Shown here in pieces: positions 37,100-46,640 of a stretch of DNA of 62,607 nucleotides. Location: contig CAJFVT010000063.1 of the NCBI GenBank assembly GCA_904420525.1, positions 1 through 62,607 on the forward strand. Reading direction: 5' to 3'. Within the stretch, counting starts at the first letter, position 1, and every line of letters begins with the position of its first letter. The notes beneath the pieces were generated by a model that saw only the letters and a program-made list of their open reading frames with translations, searched no databases and was not told where the DNA came from. The position numbers and the translations under genes were made by a program. Source of the DNA: an uncultured Clostridia bacterium. Lineage in GTDB: Bacteria; Bacillota; Clostridia; UBA1381.

Positions 37100-38206
37100 T
37101 CAATTTTTCTCTGACATTTTCAGCATAAGCCCGTATATTTTTTCGAGCGCGTCCGTCTTGGCTATCTTTTTCAAGTTTTCTTCCATAGCTGCCAAACGCC
37201 GCGGACTTCCGAGCAGCTCCGAGAGCTTTTTATACAACAGCTCAGGAGTAAGCTCAGCCTCGGTTATGACCTCGGCAGCTCCGCACCTTTCAAACTCTCG
37301 CGCGTTCTGTTCCTGATGATTGCGTACAACGTTCGGTGACGGGATAAGTATTGACGGCTTTGCAAGCGCCGCTATCTCCGATACCGTTATCGCTCCCGAT
37401 CTTGAGACCACAACATCCGCAGCCGCCATGACCTCGGCCATATTGTTTATATACGAAGTTATTTTTATATTCTTATCCGACGCGGCTATTCCCTTTTCAC
37501 GCGCCGCCGCTATGACCTTTTCAAAATTGCGTTCACCTGTACCGAAGATGATATCCGCCGCGCCCTTTTCACGGAATTTCGGCAGCATCTCTATGACCGT
37601 TTCATTTATCCTGTCGGCCCCGAGACTGCCTCCGAAGATAAGCACCATATCGCCCTTAATGCCAAGCTTTTTCCTTGCCGACGCCTTATCGGCCTTCAAT
37701 ATCTCCGTACGGATCGGGTTTCCTGTCACAACGCATTTTTTCTTATCCTTCAGAAACTGCTCCGTTTCATCAAAGCTGACCGCCACATAGTCCACATATT
37801 TCTCCGAGCCCTTTACGGTAAGTCCGGGATAGACGTTCTGCTCATGGATCAGCGCGCTGACGCCCTCCTTATGCGCAGCCATCGCCACCGGTCCGCTGAC
37901 ATAGCCGCCGGTGCAGACTATACAGTCCGGCTTGAATTCACGGATCAATTCACGGCAGCGCTTTCTTGCAGAGGCAAGCTTCTTTATTACCCTGACATTG
38001 CGCAGAAGATTTTTTCTGTCAAAGCCTTCAATATCGATATATTCTATCCTGTAGCCGGCATCAGGGACAAGCTTTTTCTCCAATCCCTTTCTCGTTCCGA
38101 TAAAAAGCGCCTCAAAGCTTTCATCCCTTGCTCCCGCATAGTCGGCTATGGATATGGCAGGGTTGATATGCCCGCCTGTGCCGCCGCCCGCAAATATAAC
38201 TCTCAC
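37100..38206 (-). CDS. murG: UDP-GlcNAc transferase MurG
   Basis: Adds GlcNAc to lipid I to make lipid II on the inner membrane face. The N-terminal AGGGTGGHINPAISIA glycine loop, CTGGYVSGP, and the C-terminal SRSGAITVSEIAALAKP donor-binding segment are typical. The 368-residue length is normal. It is the last gene of the dcw run, 10 bp after ftsW, followed by a terminator. Confidence 0.96.
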   Translation of the reverse strand: MRVIFAGGGTGGHINPAISIADYAGARDESFEALFIGTRKGLEKKLVPDAGYRIEYIDIEGFDRKNLLRNVRVIKKLASARKRCRELIREFKPDCIVCTGGYVSGPVAMAAHKEGVSALIHEQNVYPGLTVKGSEKYVDYVAVSFDETEQFLKDKKKCVVTGNPIRTEILKADKASARKKLGIKGDMVLIFGGSLGADRINETVIEMLPKFREKGAADIIFGTGERNFEKVIAAAREKGIAASDKNIKITSYINNMAEVMAAADVVVSRSGAITVSEIAALAKPSILIPSPNVVRNHQEQNAREFERCGAAEVITEAELTPELLYKKLSELLGSPRRLAAMEENLKKIAKTDALEKIYGLMLKMSEKN

Positions 38207-38216
38207 TGAAATTACC

Positions 38217-39641
38217 TCATTTCTTTATTGTTTTCCTCGAAACATTCAGCAGTATACCCATCTCAAGAAGCAGCGTCAGTATTGATGTTCCGCCGTAGCT
38301 GAAGAACGGGAGTGATATACCCGTGTTCGGGATTATCGATACCGCAACGCCCATATTAAGGAATGTCTGGATACCCAGCTGTGCCGCTATACCTATGCAG
38401 GTAAGCGTTGACCATACATCCGGCGCGTTTATCGCTATCCTTATCGCGCGCAGGAAAAGCGCCGCGAACAGAAGGATTATTACAGTCGCTCCGAAAAAGC
38501 CCAGCTCCTCGCATATTATAGAAAATATAAAGTCATTGTAAGGCTCCGGCAGATTTGAATATTTCTGAACGCTCTGCCCAAGCCCCAGTCCGAACAGCCG
38601 CCCGGAGCCTATAGCATATATACTCTGCGATACCTGATACCCTGTTGTCTGCGAATCAGCAAACGGATCGAGCAGAGACGTTATTCGTGCCATTCGTGTC
38701 GGGTCGAACTGCAGGTATATAAACATAAGCGCAACTATCGCTATACCGCCTATGATGAGAGGCTTTACCGGCGTGCCGCCCGCTATCATAACGCAGCAGG
38801 CTATACCGACTATAACTATAGTACCGCTAAGATGCGTTTCAAGCATCAGAAGCAGCGCAACTATGCCTATGATCCCCAGACAAAACAGATTGCTGCGAAG
38901 CGTTTTTAGGTCTATGACCTTCATCTTTACAAGATAAGCTATATACATCGCTATTACCGGCTTCATAAGCTCCGATGGCTGGAGCTGTATAAACGGTATG
39001 TTCAGCCAGCGCCGCGCGCCGTTGAATTCCGCGCCTATCCCCGGTATAAGCACGAGTATAAGAAGTATAACACAGATTATGAAGGCCTTCGGGATCAAAT
39101 TCAGGAAGCTGTCAAGATTGATGCCTGATATAATAAACATGCCCGCAAAGCCCACAACTATGAATATCAGCTGACGCTTGAAAAAGTAATACGAATCATT
39201 GTACAGGCGGCTGCCCGCCGGCGCGGACGCCGAAAGCATTACTATAAGACCTATTGCAACGATAAGTATTATGAGAAAGAGCATCGTATAATCCATGTCT
39301 CCCTCTCTCAGAAGCTTTCTTCTCAGCGTGCTTACAACACTGCCTCCACCGCTCCGTTCTGTACCGCCGCGCGATCCCGCACGCTGCTCGCGCTTCCGGC
39401 GCAGCCTTTCCCTTTCTTCCCTGCGCTGCTCAGCCTCGGTCCGCGCGCGGGCGCTTCGCCCGGCAGCTCTGCTCCGCTCTGCTGCCCTGCCCCGCACCGG
39501 CATAGCTGCCCGGGCAGGCTCGCGCCGCCGGCTGCGGTCCTCCGCGCCTGACCTGCCGGCAGATGCGGTCCTCCGCGCCGATGCGCCGGTATTCACAGCG
39601 CTGACACGCCGCGCTCCGCCGCTGTTTGCTTTTCGTGCCAT
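38217..39641 (-). CDS. ftsW: FtsW/SpoVE-type SEDS protein with long basic N-terminal extension
   Basis: SEDS glycosyltransferase for septal peptidoglycan. From residue 116 on, ten hydrophobic helices carry the family signatures (GARRWLNIPFIQLQPSE, ICEELGFFGA, PNTGISLPFFSYGGTSI). Residues 1-115 are an unusual extension with about 31 arginines and 20 alanines, then a GGG linker. Both the ORF-track ATG (AAGGGAG upstream) and ATG at 39296 (GAGAGGGAG directly before) have possible ribosome sites, so a shorter product is possible. Position between mraY and murG supports FtsW/SpoVE over RodA. Confidence 0.92.
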   Translation of the reverse strand: MARKANSGGARRVSAVNTGASARRTASAGRSGAEDRSRRREPARAAMPVRGRAAERSRAAGRSARARTEAEQRREERERLRRKREQRAGSRGGTERSGGGSVVSTLRRKLLREGDMDYTMLFLIILIVAIGLIVMLSASAPAGSRLYNDSYYFFKRQLIFIVVGFAGMFIISGINLDSFLNLIPKAFIICVILLILVLIPGIGAEFNGARRWLNIPFIQLQPSELMKPVIAMYIAYLVKMKVIDLKTLRSNLFCLGIIGIVALLLMLETHLSGTIVIVGIACCVMIAGGTPVKPLIIGGIAIVALMFIYLQFDPTRMARITSLLDPFADSQTTGYQVSQSIYAIGSGRLFGLGLGQSVQKYSNLPEPYNDFIFSIICEELGFFGATVIILLFAALFLRAIRIAINAPDVWSTLTCIGIAAQLGIQTFLNMGVAVSIIPNTGISLPFFSYGGTSILTLLLEMGILLNVSRKTIKK

Positions 39642-39657
39642 AAAAAACTCCCTTCGT

Positions 39658-40686
39658 TTATGCGAAATATGATATTACACACAGGCACAGGGTCACCAGC
39701 GTAAATACCGTCACTATCTTTGTTTCCTTCCATTTCATCATTTCAAAATGATGATGTATAGGGGTCATTTTAAATATTCTCCTGCCCTCGCCGTATTTTT
39801 TCTTTGTATATTTAAAATATGTTGTCTGCAATATTACCGAAAGTGTTTCCGCAAAGTATACGAAGCCTACAAGGATCAGATATATATGCATATTCAGATC
39901 CACTGCCATAAGCGATACAGCGCCTCCCAGGAACAGCGAGCCTGTGTCGCCCATAAACACCTTTGCCGGATACTTATTGAATATAAGGAATGCCAGCAGT
40001 CCGCCGACCAGCGCCATTGCGTAAACGCTCACGCCTGTTTCCGCAGGCTCAAATCTGAAGAATGAGTATACCGCAAAAAACAGACCTACCACAGCTGTGA
40101 CGCTCGAAGCAAGACCGTCAAGACCATCGGTGAGATTTACGGCGTTTACCGTTCCCACTACTACGAACATCACAAACGGGATATACAGCCATATAGGTAT
40201 CGTTACCGTGTATTTTATAAACGGGATAACTATATCGGTTTCAAGCAGTCCCATAAAATACATTACTATGACATATACAGCCGCAAATATAAGCTGCAGA
40301 ACAAACTTCTGTATTGCCGTCAGACCCAGATTTCTCTTTTTCACGACCTTTATGTAATCATCCACAAAGCCGATAACACCAAAGCCAAGCGAGACCAAAA
40401 ACAGCACCGCCGCTTTCATGAGCGTGGGCGTCAGCGCGTCTCTGACAGCTGAGATTATTATTCCCGCCGCGACTGCCGCGCCGATGCCTGCTATGAACAT
40501 TATCCCGCCCATAGTAGGAGTTCCCGACTTCTTCTGATGCCATGCCGGACCTTCCTCGCGTATCTCCTGACCGTATTTGAGTCTGTGCAGCCATTTTATA
40601 AAAGCCGGACCAAGCAGTGCCGTGACAGCAAATGCAAAAACCAGCGAAAACAACGTTGCTTTTATGAACTCAACTATATTATCCAT
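39658..40686 (-). CDS. mraY: Phospho-MurNAc-pentapeptide transferase
   Basis: Makes lipid I on undecaprenyl phosphate. About ten membrane helices; FVDDYIKVVKKRNLGL holds the aspartate pair, NLTDGLDGLA the third acidic site, and MTPIHHHFE the histidine motif. The 342-residue length is slightly above average. It lies 14 bp after murF and 16 bp before ftsW. murD, usually here, is absent from the cluster. Confidence 0.96.
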   Translation of the reverse strand: MDNIVEFIKATLFSLVFAFAVTALLGPAFIKWLHRLKYGQEIREEGPAWHQKKSGTPTMGGIMFIAGIGAAVAAGIIISAVRDALTPTLMKAAVLFLVSLGFGVIGFVDDYIKVVKKRNLGLTAIQKFVLQLIFAAVYVIVMYFMGLLETDIVIPFIKYTVTIPIWLYIPFVMFVVVGTVNAVNLTDGLDGLASSVTAVVGLFFAVYSFFRFEPAETGVSVYAMALVGGLLAFLIFNKYPAKVFMGDTGSLFLGGAVSLMAVDLNMHIYLILVGFVYFAETLSVILQTTYFKYTKKKYGEGRRIFKMTPIHHHFEMMKWKETKIVTVFTLVTLCLCVISYFA

Positions 40687-40700
40687 CTCCTATTCCCCTC

Positions 40701-42077
40701 TCATAATTCCTTTATCGCATCGGTTATTTTACCGAAGGTCATGCCGTGCGACGCTTTTACAAGAACACTGTCCCCCGGCCTTACCAGACCTCCGATCTCA
40801 GCCGCAGCCTCATCCGAATTTTCAAATGACACAATATTCTCCATGCCGCTGTCTTTCGCTCCGGCCGCGATCATCCTCGCATTCTCTCCAACGGTTATGA
40901 GCATATCTATCCCGCTCTCAGCAGCATAAACGCCCATATCATAATGCGCTTTTCCGGAAAAGCTGCCCATCTCAAGCACATCGCCGAGAACAGCGACCTT
41001 TCTCGGCTTTACCGACAGCTTCTGAACGTTCAGCGCCGCTCTGACCGAATCCGGAGATGAATTGTAACAATCATTTATGATCTCAATGCCGTTATGATCT
41101 ATTATCTCAAGTCTTGACGCGGTATAAACGCAGCTCTCAAGTCCCTGCATGATCTCCTCATCTGTCAGTCCAAAATGCATACCGGCGCATACCGCCGCAA
41201 GCGCGTTATATACATTATGCACACCGGGCTGGAGCACCCTCGCCCTGAAACGCCTGCCGCCGCTCACAACAGTGAACTCTATGCCTTTGAGACCGTTATT
41301 TACCAGATCCTCGGCACATACATCATTACCCTTGTCCATCCCGAACTTAACGATCCTGTATCTGTCAGACTTCGCTGTCCTGAGATGATCATCGTCTCCG
41401 TTCACAAAAAGAGTGTTCTTATCTGTAAAGCCCTCTGTTATCTCCATCTTTGCTTTGAAAATACCCTCGCGCGAACCGAGATTTTCTATATGCGACATGC
41501 CTATATTGGTTATCACAGCTATATCAGGCTGCGCTATCGATGCAAGATACCTGATCTCGCCGAAATGGTTCATGCCCATTTCGATGACCGCCATCTCATG
41601 CTCCTTTTCAAGGCCGAATATCGTCAGCGGAACGCCTATATCATTATTGAAATTGTTCGGAGTTTTCAGAGTTTTATACCGCTGCGCAAGCACGGAATAT
41701 ATAAGATCCTTGGTAGTCGTTTTTCCGACGCTGCCCGTTACGGCAACGGACGGCACAAAATATTTCTTCTTATAATACCGCGCAATATCTCCGAGCGCTT
41801 TTTTTGTATCCCTTACCCTTATTACCGTTTTTCCCTCCGGTATCGCCGCAACATCCTTATGTGTAAGCGATGCGGAAGCGCCGTGCGCCAGCGCAGACTC
41901 TATGAAATCATGACCATCGAACCGATCTCCCGCCAGAGGCACGAAAAGCACCCCTTCCGCTGTCTTTCTCGAATCGGTAGATATGCTGCTGAACTCAAGT
42001 CCCGCGGTCTCTCCCGACTTGGCCGCTATCTCGCCGTCCGTCGCGCGCAGTATATCCTTTATCGTAAGCACCTGCAT
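40701..42077 (-). CDS. murF: UDP-MurNAc-tripeptide:D-Ala-D-Ala ligase
   Basis: ATP-dependent ligase adding D-Ala-D-Ala to the muropeptide precursor. The P-loop is VTGSVGKTTTKDL, followed by MGMNHFGEI and NDCYNSSPDS, the latter a MurF landmark. 458 residues. It is separated from murE by 171 bp that hold a hairpin and a diverged repeat element, the largest gap in this operon. Confidence 0.96.
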   Translation of the reverse strand: MQVLTIKDILRATDGEIAAKSGETAGLEFSSISTDSRKTAEGVLFVPLAGDRFDGHDFIESALAHGASASLTHKDVAAIPEGKTVIRVRDTKKALGDIARYYKKKYFVPSVAVTGSVGKTTTKDLIYSVLAQRYKTLKTPNNFNNDIGVPLTIFGLEKEHEMAVIEMGMNHFGEIRYLASIAQPDIAVITNIGMSHIENLGSREGIFKAKMEITEGFTDKNTLFVNGDDDHLRTAKSDRYRIVKFGMDKGNDVCAEDLVNNGLKGIEFTVVSGGRRFRARVLQPGVHNVYNALAAVCAGMHFGLTDEEIMQGLESCVYTASRLEIIDHNGIEIINDCYNSSPDSVRAALNVQKLSVKPRKVAVLGDVLEMGSFSGKAHYDMGVYAAESGIDMLITVGENARMIAAGAKDSGMENIVSFENSDEAAAEIGGLVRPGDSVLVKASHGMTFGKITDAIKEL

Positions 42078-42112
42078 TTGTTCTGCTCCTTCTGTTTTTT
42101 CTTATTACTAGT

Positions 42113-42142
42113 GTGATCGTGATACGTTCGTTTCGTGATCAC
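42113..42142. repeat. Diverged copy C of the repeat element (hairpin-2 type)
   Basis: GTGATCGTGATACG, TT, CGTTTCGTGATCAC resembles the second hairpin of the full copies (GTGATCGCGAAACGTTCGTTTCGC). Preceded by TAGT instead of TAGG. It lies 36 bp upstream of murF inside the dcw operon. Confidence 0.5.
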
Positions 42143-42167
42143 CCAGTATTTCTTATACCGCAAACAA

Positions 42168-42237
42168 GGGGAGCTGCCGCAAAACGTATAATTATACAGA
42201 TCAATTATGCATAAATATTGATTTGCTGCAGCACCCC
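42168..42237 (-). terminator. Large hairpin after murE
   Basis: On the minus strand GGGGTGCTGCAGCAAA pairs imperfectly with TTTTGCGGCAGCTCCCC around an AT-rich loop of about 37 nt; CTTGTTTG follows. It lies 11 bp past the murE stop and before murF. It has the family core but a long loop, so it may end only part of transcription in the middle of the operon. Confidence 0.55.
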
Positions 42238-42248
42238 TTATTAAAAAG

Positions 42249-43694
42249 TCAGCATCCCTTATCCTTAAGATGACGGTATACTTCTATTCTTTCATCAAAA
42301 TCGTGCTTTTCCTTGCCTATTATCTGATATGTTTCCTGTCCCTTGCCTGCCAGTATTATAACGTCTCCGGCTTTTGCCGTATCAAGAGCATAGCCTATAG
42401 CCTCCCGCCTGTCGGTTATGACAGTATATTTCCCGTTCGTGCGTTTCATGCCCGCTTCTATATCACAGATTATCTTTTCCGGATCCTCTGTTCTGGGATT
42501 ATCCGAGGTTATGATGCTGTAATCTGAAAGCTTCCCTGCGATCTCGCCCATTACAGGACGCTTTGCGCTGTCACGGTCGCCGCCGCAGCCGAACAGTGTT
42601 ATAGTTCTTCCCTCTGCAAAGCCCTTTACGCATTTTATTATATTCTCAAGACCGTCCGGCGTATGCGCGTAGTCGATTATTACCGTGTAATCTGTATCCG
42701 TCGGCACGACCTCAACACGTCCGACTACTCCTACCGCCTTCGCAAGCCCGTCTATAACGGTGTTTATATCTATGCCCAGCTGCAGCGCCGCCCCAGCCGC
42801 GCATATCGCGTTATATACGCTGAACCTGCCGGGGATCTGTATATTTGCCGCATAGCTCTCGCCTCGGTAAATGATGTCAAAGCTTGACCCCCGCGATGTG
42901 ACCTTTATATTTTCCGCCCTCAGCTCGCAGCCCTCATTGAGACCGACAGTGAGGATATCACATCCGCTGCTTTCGCATATCCGCTTTCCGTATTCATCAT
43001 CATGATTTACAACACCCTTTTTCGATATCTCAAAGAGCTTCGCCTTTGCCCTGAAATAGTTTTCCATCGTCTTATGGAAATCAAGATGGTCCTGCGTGAG
43101 ATTTGTGAATACACCCACATCAAACTCGCAGCCATGGACTCTGTCCAGCGCAAGAGCGTGGCTCGACACTTCCATGACAACGTATTCTGCGCTGTTGTAT
43201 ACCATTTCGGTAAACAGCTGCTGCAGCTCAAGAGCATTGGGCGTTGTTGGTGTCGTGCTTTTGGTAAGAAGTATCTTGTCGCCTATTATATTCTGATTGG
43301 TACCTATTATGCCCACACGCTTTCCTGCCGCTTCCAGTATACTTTTTATAAGATACGTTGTGGTAGTCTTGCCGTTTGTGCCTGTTATTCCCACAAGTGA
43401 AAGCTTCTTTGACGGGTCGCCGTAAAATGTGCATGCCAGCTCCGCGATAGTCTTGCGTGAGCTTTCAACATATATCACCGGTACCGACACATCGATCTTA
43501 TCCTCGGCTACTATCACCGCCGCGCCGTTCTTTTCCGCAGACTTCGCATATATATGTCCGTCTGTCTCATAGCCCTTTATACAAACAAAAACATTTCCGG
43601 CGCTTACCTTTCTTGAATCATACGCTATACCGGTGATATCGATATCAGCCTTACCGGCGTCCCACAATGAGCCGAACAATTCACTTGCCAGCAT
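42249..43694 (-). CDS. murE: UDP-MurNAc-L-Ala-D-Glu:meso-diaminopimelate ligase
   Basis: Adds the third amino acid to the peptidoglycan precursor. P-loop GITGTNGKTTTTYL, and the DNPR motif in TSDNPRTEDPE that marks meso-diaminopimelate rather than lysine specificity. 481 residues, complete. It follows the transpeptidase gene by 51 bp. Confidence 0.96.
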   Translation of the reverse strand: MLASELFGSLWDAGKADIDITGIAYDSRKVSAGNVFVCIKGYETDGHIYAKSAEKNGAAVIVAEDKIDVSVPVIYVESSRKTIAELACTFYGDPSKKLSLVGITGTNGKTTTTYLIKSILEAAGKRVGIIGTNQNIIGDKILLTKSTTPTTPNALELQQLFTEMVYNSAEYVVMEVSSHALALDRVHGCEFDVGVFTNLTQDHLDFHKTMENYFRAKAKLFEISKKGVVNHDDEYGKRICESSGCDILTVGLNEGCELRAENIKVTSRGSSFDIIYRGESYAANIQIPGRFSVYNAICAAGAALQLGIDINTVIDGLAKAVGVVGRVEVVPTDTDYTVIIDYAHTPDGLENIIKCVKGFAEGRTITLFGCGGDRDSAKRPVMGEIAGKLSDYSIITSDNPRTEDPEKIICDIEAGMKRTNGKYTVITDRREAIGYALDTAKAGDVIILAGKGQETYQIIGKEKHDFDERIEVYRHLKDKGC

Positions 43695-43745
43695 ATAAAC
43701 ACCCCCTGTATTTTCCTTATTTATATCTGAATATCAGTCAATTCT

Positions 43746-46067
43746 TTAATCAACTGTCTGCTGCCTGAACTCCACGCCCACGACAGTACCCGGCGGTACC
43801 TCCGTTCCCGGCTCTATTGTCTGTGCCGCGGCATACGAGTTATAAGCCTCGCTGTGTCCCGCTCCGCTGACCTCAAAATTAAGTCCGCGCGCATTGAGTA
43901 TATCCTTTGCGTCAGATACCGAGGTCCCTTCAAGATCCGGAACAGTTACTGTGTCCTCATCCTCGTTACGCTCCTCAGTATAGAGGATCACTATCGAATC
44001 CTCTTCCATCATCTCATCCGCTCTCGGGAGCTGATCCACAATAGTTTCGCCTTCGCCTCTGATCATATAATCAAGACCGCTGTTCAAAACAGCCTCTCTC
44101 GCAGCGCTCCTTGTCATACCGCTCAGGTTCGGCACCGAAACATACGTGTCAGGCGTCTCCGCCTCGGTGTACTGCTTGCTTACTCCGAGATATTCCAATG
44201 ACTCCGCAAGGATATCTCCGCAGACAGGCGCGGCTATCGTTCCGCCGTATTTGTTATCGACCTGCGGCTCATCGAACATTACAAGACATATTATCTCCGG
44301 GTCGTTTGCCGGCGCAAAGCCTATAAACGATGCTATACGCTTATCGCTGCCGCGCGGCTGCTTCTCGCTCGTACCCGTCTTTCCGCCTATCCTGTAGCCC
44401 TTTACGTACGCGTTCTTACCGGTAGCGTTAGGATCCGCAACGACCTGCTCAAGTATCGTTCTCATACGCTCAGAGGTGCTTTCCGAGATAACTCTGTTTA
44501 CTACCTCCGGCTCGTAGCTCTTTACAACACCGTTGCTGTCTGTTATTTCGCTCACTATCAGCGGCTTCATCCTCTCGCCGCCGTTGACTACCGCCGACAC
44601 CGCTGTTATAAGCTGGATCGGTGTTATCTGGAAGCCCTGACCGAATGATGACGTTGCCAGATCGACCTCATTCATCGAGTCATAATACAGGCTCGTTGAT
44701 TCTCCGCCGAGATCAACGCCTGTTTTCTCGGTGAGTCCGAACGCCTTGAAATACTCCATAAACGTAGTGGCACCCATCGCAAGCCCTACCTCCATAAAGA
44801 CAGGGTTGCACGAGTTCTTTACTCCCTCAAAAAATGTCTGCGCGCCGTGTCCGCTGGTATTGGAGCACCCTATCTTTCTGTCCGCAACATTCTTGTAGCC
44901 GGGACAATAGAAATTCGAGTCCTCGTTAACGACATTTTCCTCAAGCGCCATTGCGGCGGTCAGTATCTTGAAGGTCGATCCCGGCTCGTATGTATCCGAT
45001 ACCGCCTTGTCGCGCCACATCTTTGAACGCGCCTGCGAAACGTATTCGTCAGATGGATTTTCCGGATCCTCCGTCGGACGCGGCGTAGGCGTAGTTTCAG
45101 GATCGCCGTCCTCATCCTCGTATTCCGGCTCAAAATCCACCGCATACTCAAGAAACTGCGTAAGATCATAAGGATTGTTGCAGTCAAAATCCGGCTTTGT
45201 AGCTATAGCAAGTATCTCCCCGGTCTTAGGATTCATCACGATACCCGATGCGCCCTCCTTGAGCTCATTCTTCTGAACAGCCTCCTCAAGATGCTTTTCA
45301 AGTATATGCTGTATCGTTTCGTCTATAGTAAGCGTTATATCGCAGCCGTCCTTGGATGCAGTCAGATATTCCTCCTGCTGTTCCTCCAATGTCGTTCCGC
45401 TCGCGTTCCTGTTTTGAGATACAGAGCCGTTCACACCTGTGAGATAATCATTAAATCTCAGCTCTATGCCCTGCAGTCCATTATTGTCATATCCGGTAAA
45501 GCCAAGCACATGAGATGCGACATTATACGGATAATACCGCTTTGAATCATTTTCAAAATATATCCCTGAGAGCTTTTCTTTAAGATCCCGCTTTTCGTCA
45601 TTAGCAGCCTTCGCCGCCTCCGTGGTCTCCTCCTCGTACTCCGGGTTTATCAGCTCGTCTATCGCGTCGCTCTGCTCAGCCGAAAGACGCCTCTTTATTA
45701 CCCTGTACTGCGAATTCTCAGTAAGATACGTCCTGAGTGTACTCTCGCTCATTTCCAAAATAGGCGAAAGCACACTTATACAGGTGTTCAGATCGCCGCT
45801 TTTGCTTATATCCTGCGGATTGCAGACAAGCGTCTTTACCGATGCCGATTCCGCCAGTACCTTTCCGTTCCTGTCGTATATCTTTCCGCGGTTTGCCTGC
45901 TCGACAGTACCCGATGTCTGGATCTGCTTCGCCCTTTCAGAAAGCTCAGCTCCCTTTATTATCTGCCACCATGCCATCCTGACTATAACGGCTCCGAAGC
46001 CCGCCAGAATGCAAATTATTATGATGAGCGTCCTCTTCTTTATACTATTCAATGACGGTAATGCCAT
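43746..46067 (-). CDS. Class B penicillin-binding protein with two PASTA domains (FtsI/SpoVD)
   Basis: Septal or spore-cortex transpeptidase, 773 residues. One N-terminal membrane helix (about 12-32), a dimerisation domain (NRGKIYDRNGKVLAES), the transpeptidase domain with SxxK in EPGSTFKILT, SxN in the SCNPVFMEV region and KTG in IGGKTGTSEK, then two PASTA domains near the C terminus (VPNLSGMTRSAAREAV, VPDLEGTSVSDAKDIL). An acidic Pro/Thr-rich insert (DGDPETTPTPRPTEDPENP) precedes the catalytic serine. Being the only class B PBP in this cluster, FtsI and SpoVD roles cannot be separated. Confidence 0.93.
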   Translation of the reverse strand: MALPSLNSIKKRTLIIIICILAGFGAVIVRMAWWQIIKGAELSERAKQIQTSGTVEQANRGKIYDRNGKVLAESASVKTLVCNPQDISKSGDLNTCISVLSPILEMSESTLRTYLTENSQYRVIKRRLSAEQSDAIDELINPEYEEETTEAAKAANDEKRDLKEKLSGIYFENDSKRYYPYNVASHVLGFTGYDNNGLQGIELRFNDYLTGVNGSVSQNRNASGTTLEEQQEEYLTASKDGCDITLTIDETIQHILEKHLEEAVQKNELKEGASGIVMNPKTGEILAIATKPDFDCNNPYDLTQFLEYAVDFEPEYEDEDGDPETTPTPRPTEDPENPSDEYVSQARSKMWRDKAVSDTYEPGSTFKILTAAMALEENVVNEDSNFYCPGYKNVADRKIGCSNTSGHGAQTFFEGVKNSCNPVFMEVGLAMGATTFMEYFKAFGLTEKTGVDLGGESTSLYYDSMNEVDLATSSFGQGFQITPIQLITAVSAVVNGGERMKPLIVSEITDSNGVVKSYEPEVVNRVISESTSERMRTILEQVVADPNATGKNAYVKGYRIGGKTGTSEKQPRGSDKRIASFIGFAPANDPEIICLVMFDEPQVDNKYGGTIAAPVCGDILAESLEYLGVSKQYTEAETPDTYVSVPNLSGMTRSAAREAVLNSGLDYMIRGEGETIVDQLPRADEMMEEDSIVILYTEERNEDEDTVTVPDLEGTSVSDAKDILNARGLNFEVSGAGHSEAYNSYAAAQTIEPGTEVPPGTVVGVEFRQQTVD

Positions 46068-46124
46068 TTATTATCATTCCTTTATTATACATAAGCTCAT
46101 GACCGATTTTTGCGCTTAATTTAG

Positions 46125-46613
46125 TTATATGCTGAAAAACTCTATAATATTACTGATAACTGAGCTGAAAAAGCCCGCTATCCTGTTTCCGAGCCCCTCT
46201 ACCTCTCCTGCTGTCTTTTCCGTTACATCGTCCTGCTTAACGTCAACATATACTATCTGATGCGCCTCCGGCCTCTGCATACCAAGTCTTGTCGTAGCCT
46301 CCTCCTCGATCTTAGACAGATCCACGCTTTGCTCAAGCTCAAACGATTTCTGTGATGTTACCGACTCTTCAAAGGCGTATTCCGAGCGCTTTTCCTCAAG
46401 CGCCGTCTGTGTTTCATTTACGTTTACAAACTGCGTTATCATAAATATCGCCGAAGCGGCAAGGACCAGTACAGATATGACCTTGCTCAGATAGCTTATC
46501 TCATTTTTCTTTTTTCTGCTCTTTACTCGTTTTTTATTCACCGTACTTCTTTGCTCTCGCGGCTTTTCTTCTTCTCTGTAATCATACTTATATGCCAAAT
46601 TTCCGTATGTCAC
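46125..46613 (-). CDS. ftsL: FtsL-like cell division protein
   Basis: Bitopic division protein of 162 residues: basic cytoplasmic N terminus (KKRVKSRKKKNE), one membrane helix (about 46-64, ISVLVLAASAIFMITQFV), then a coiled coil with ATTRLGMQRPEAHQIVYV, the usual FtsL ending. Sequence is poorly conserved in this family, so the call rests on topology and its place between rsmH (27 bp) and the PBP gene (57 bp). Confidence 0.87.
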   Translation of the reverse strand: MTYGNLAYKYDYREEEKPREQRSTVNKKRVKSRKKKNEISYLSKVISVLVLAASAIFMITQFVNVNETQTALEEKRSEYAFEESVTSQKSFELEQSVDLSKIEEEATTRLGMQRPEAHQIVYVDVKQDDVTEKTAGEVEGLGNRIAGFFSSVISNIIEFFSI

Positions 46614-46640
46614 TTTACTCTCCTCATTCCCGATATAAAC

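Noticed and set aside
41175-42116. 313-codon plus-strand ORF opposite murF
   Set aside because: Antisense shadow; no family resemblance.
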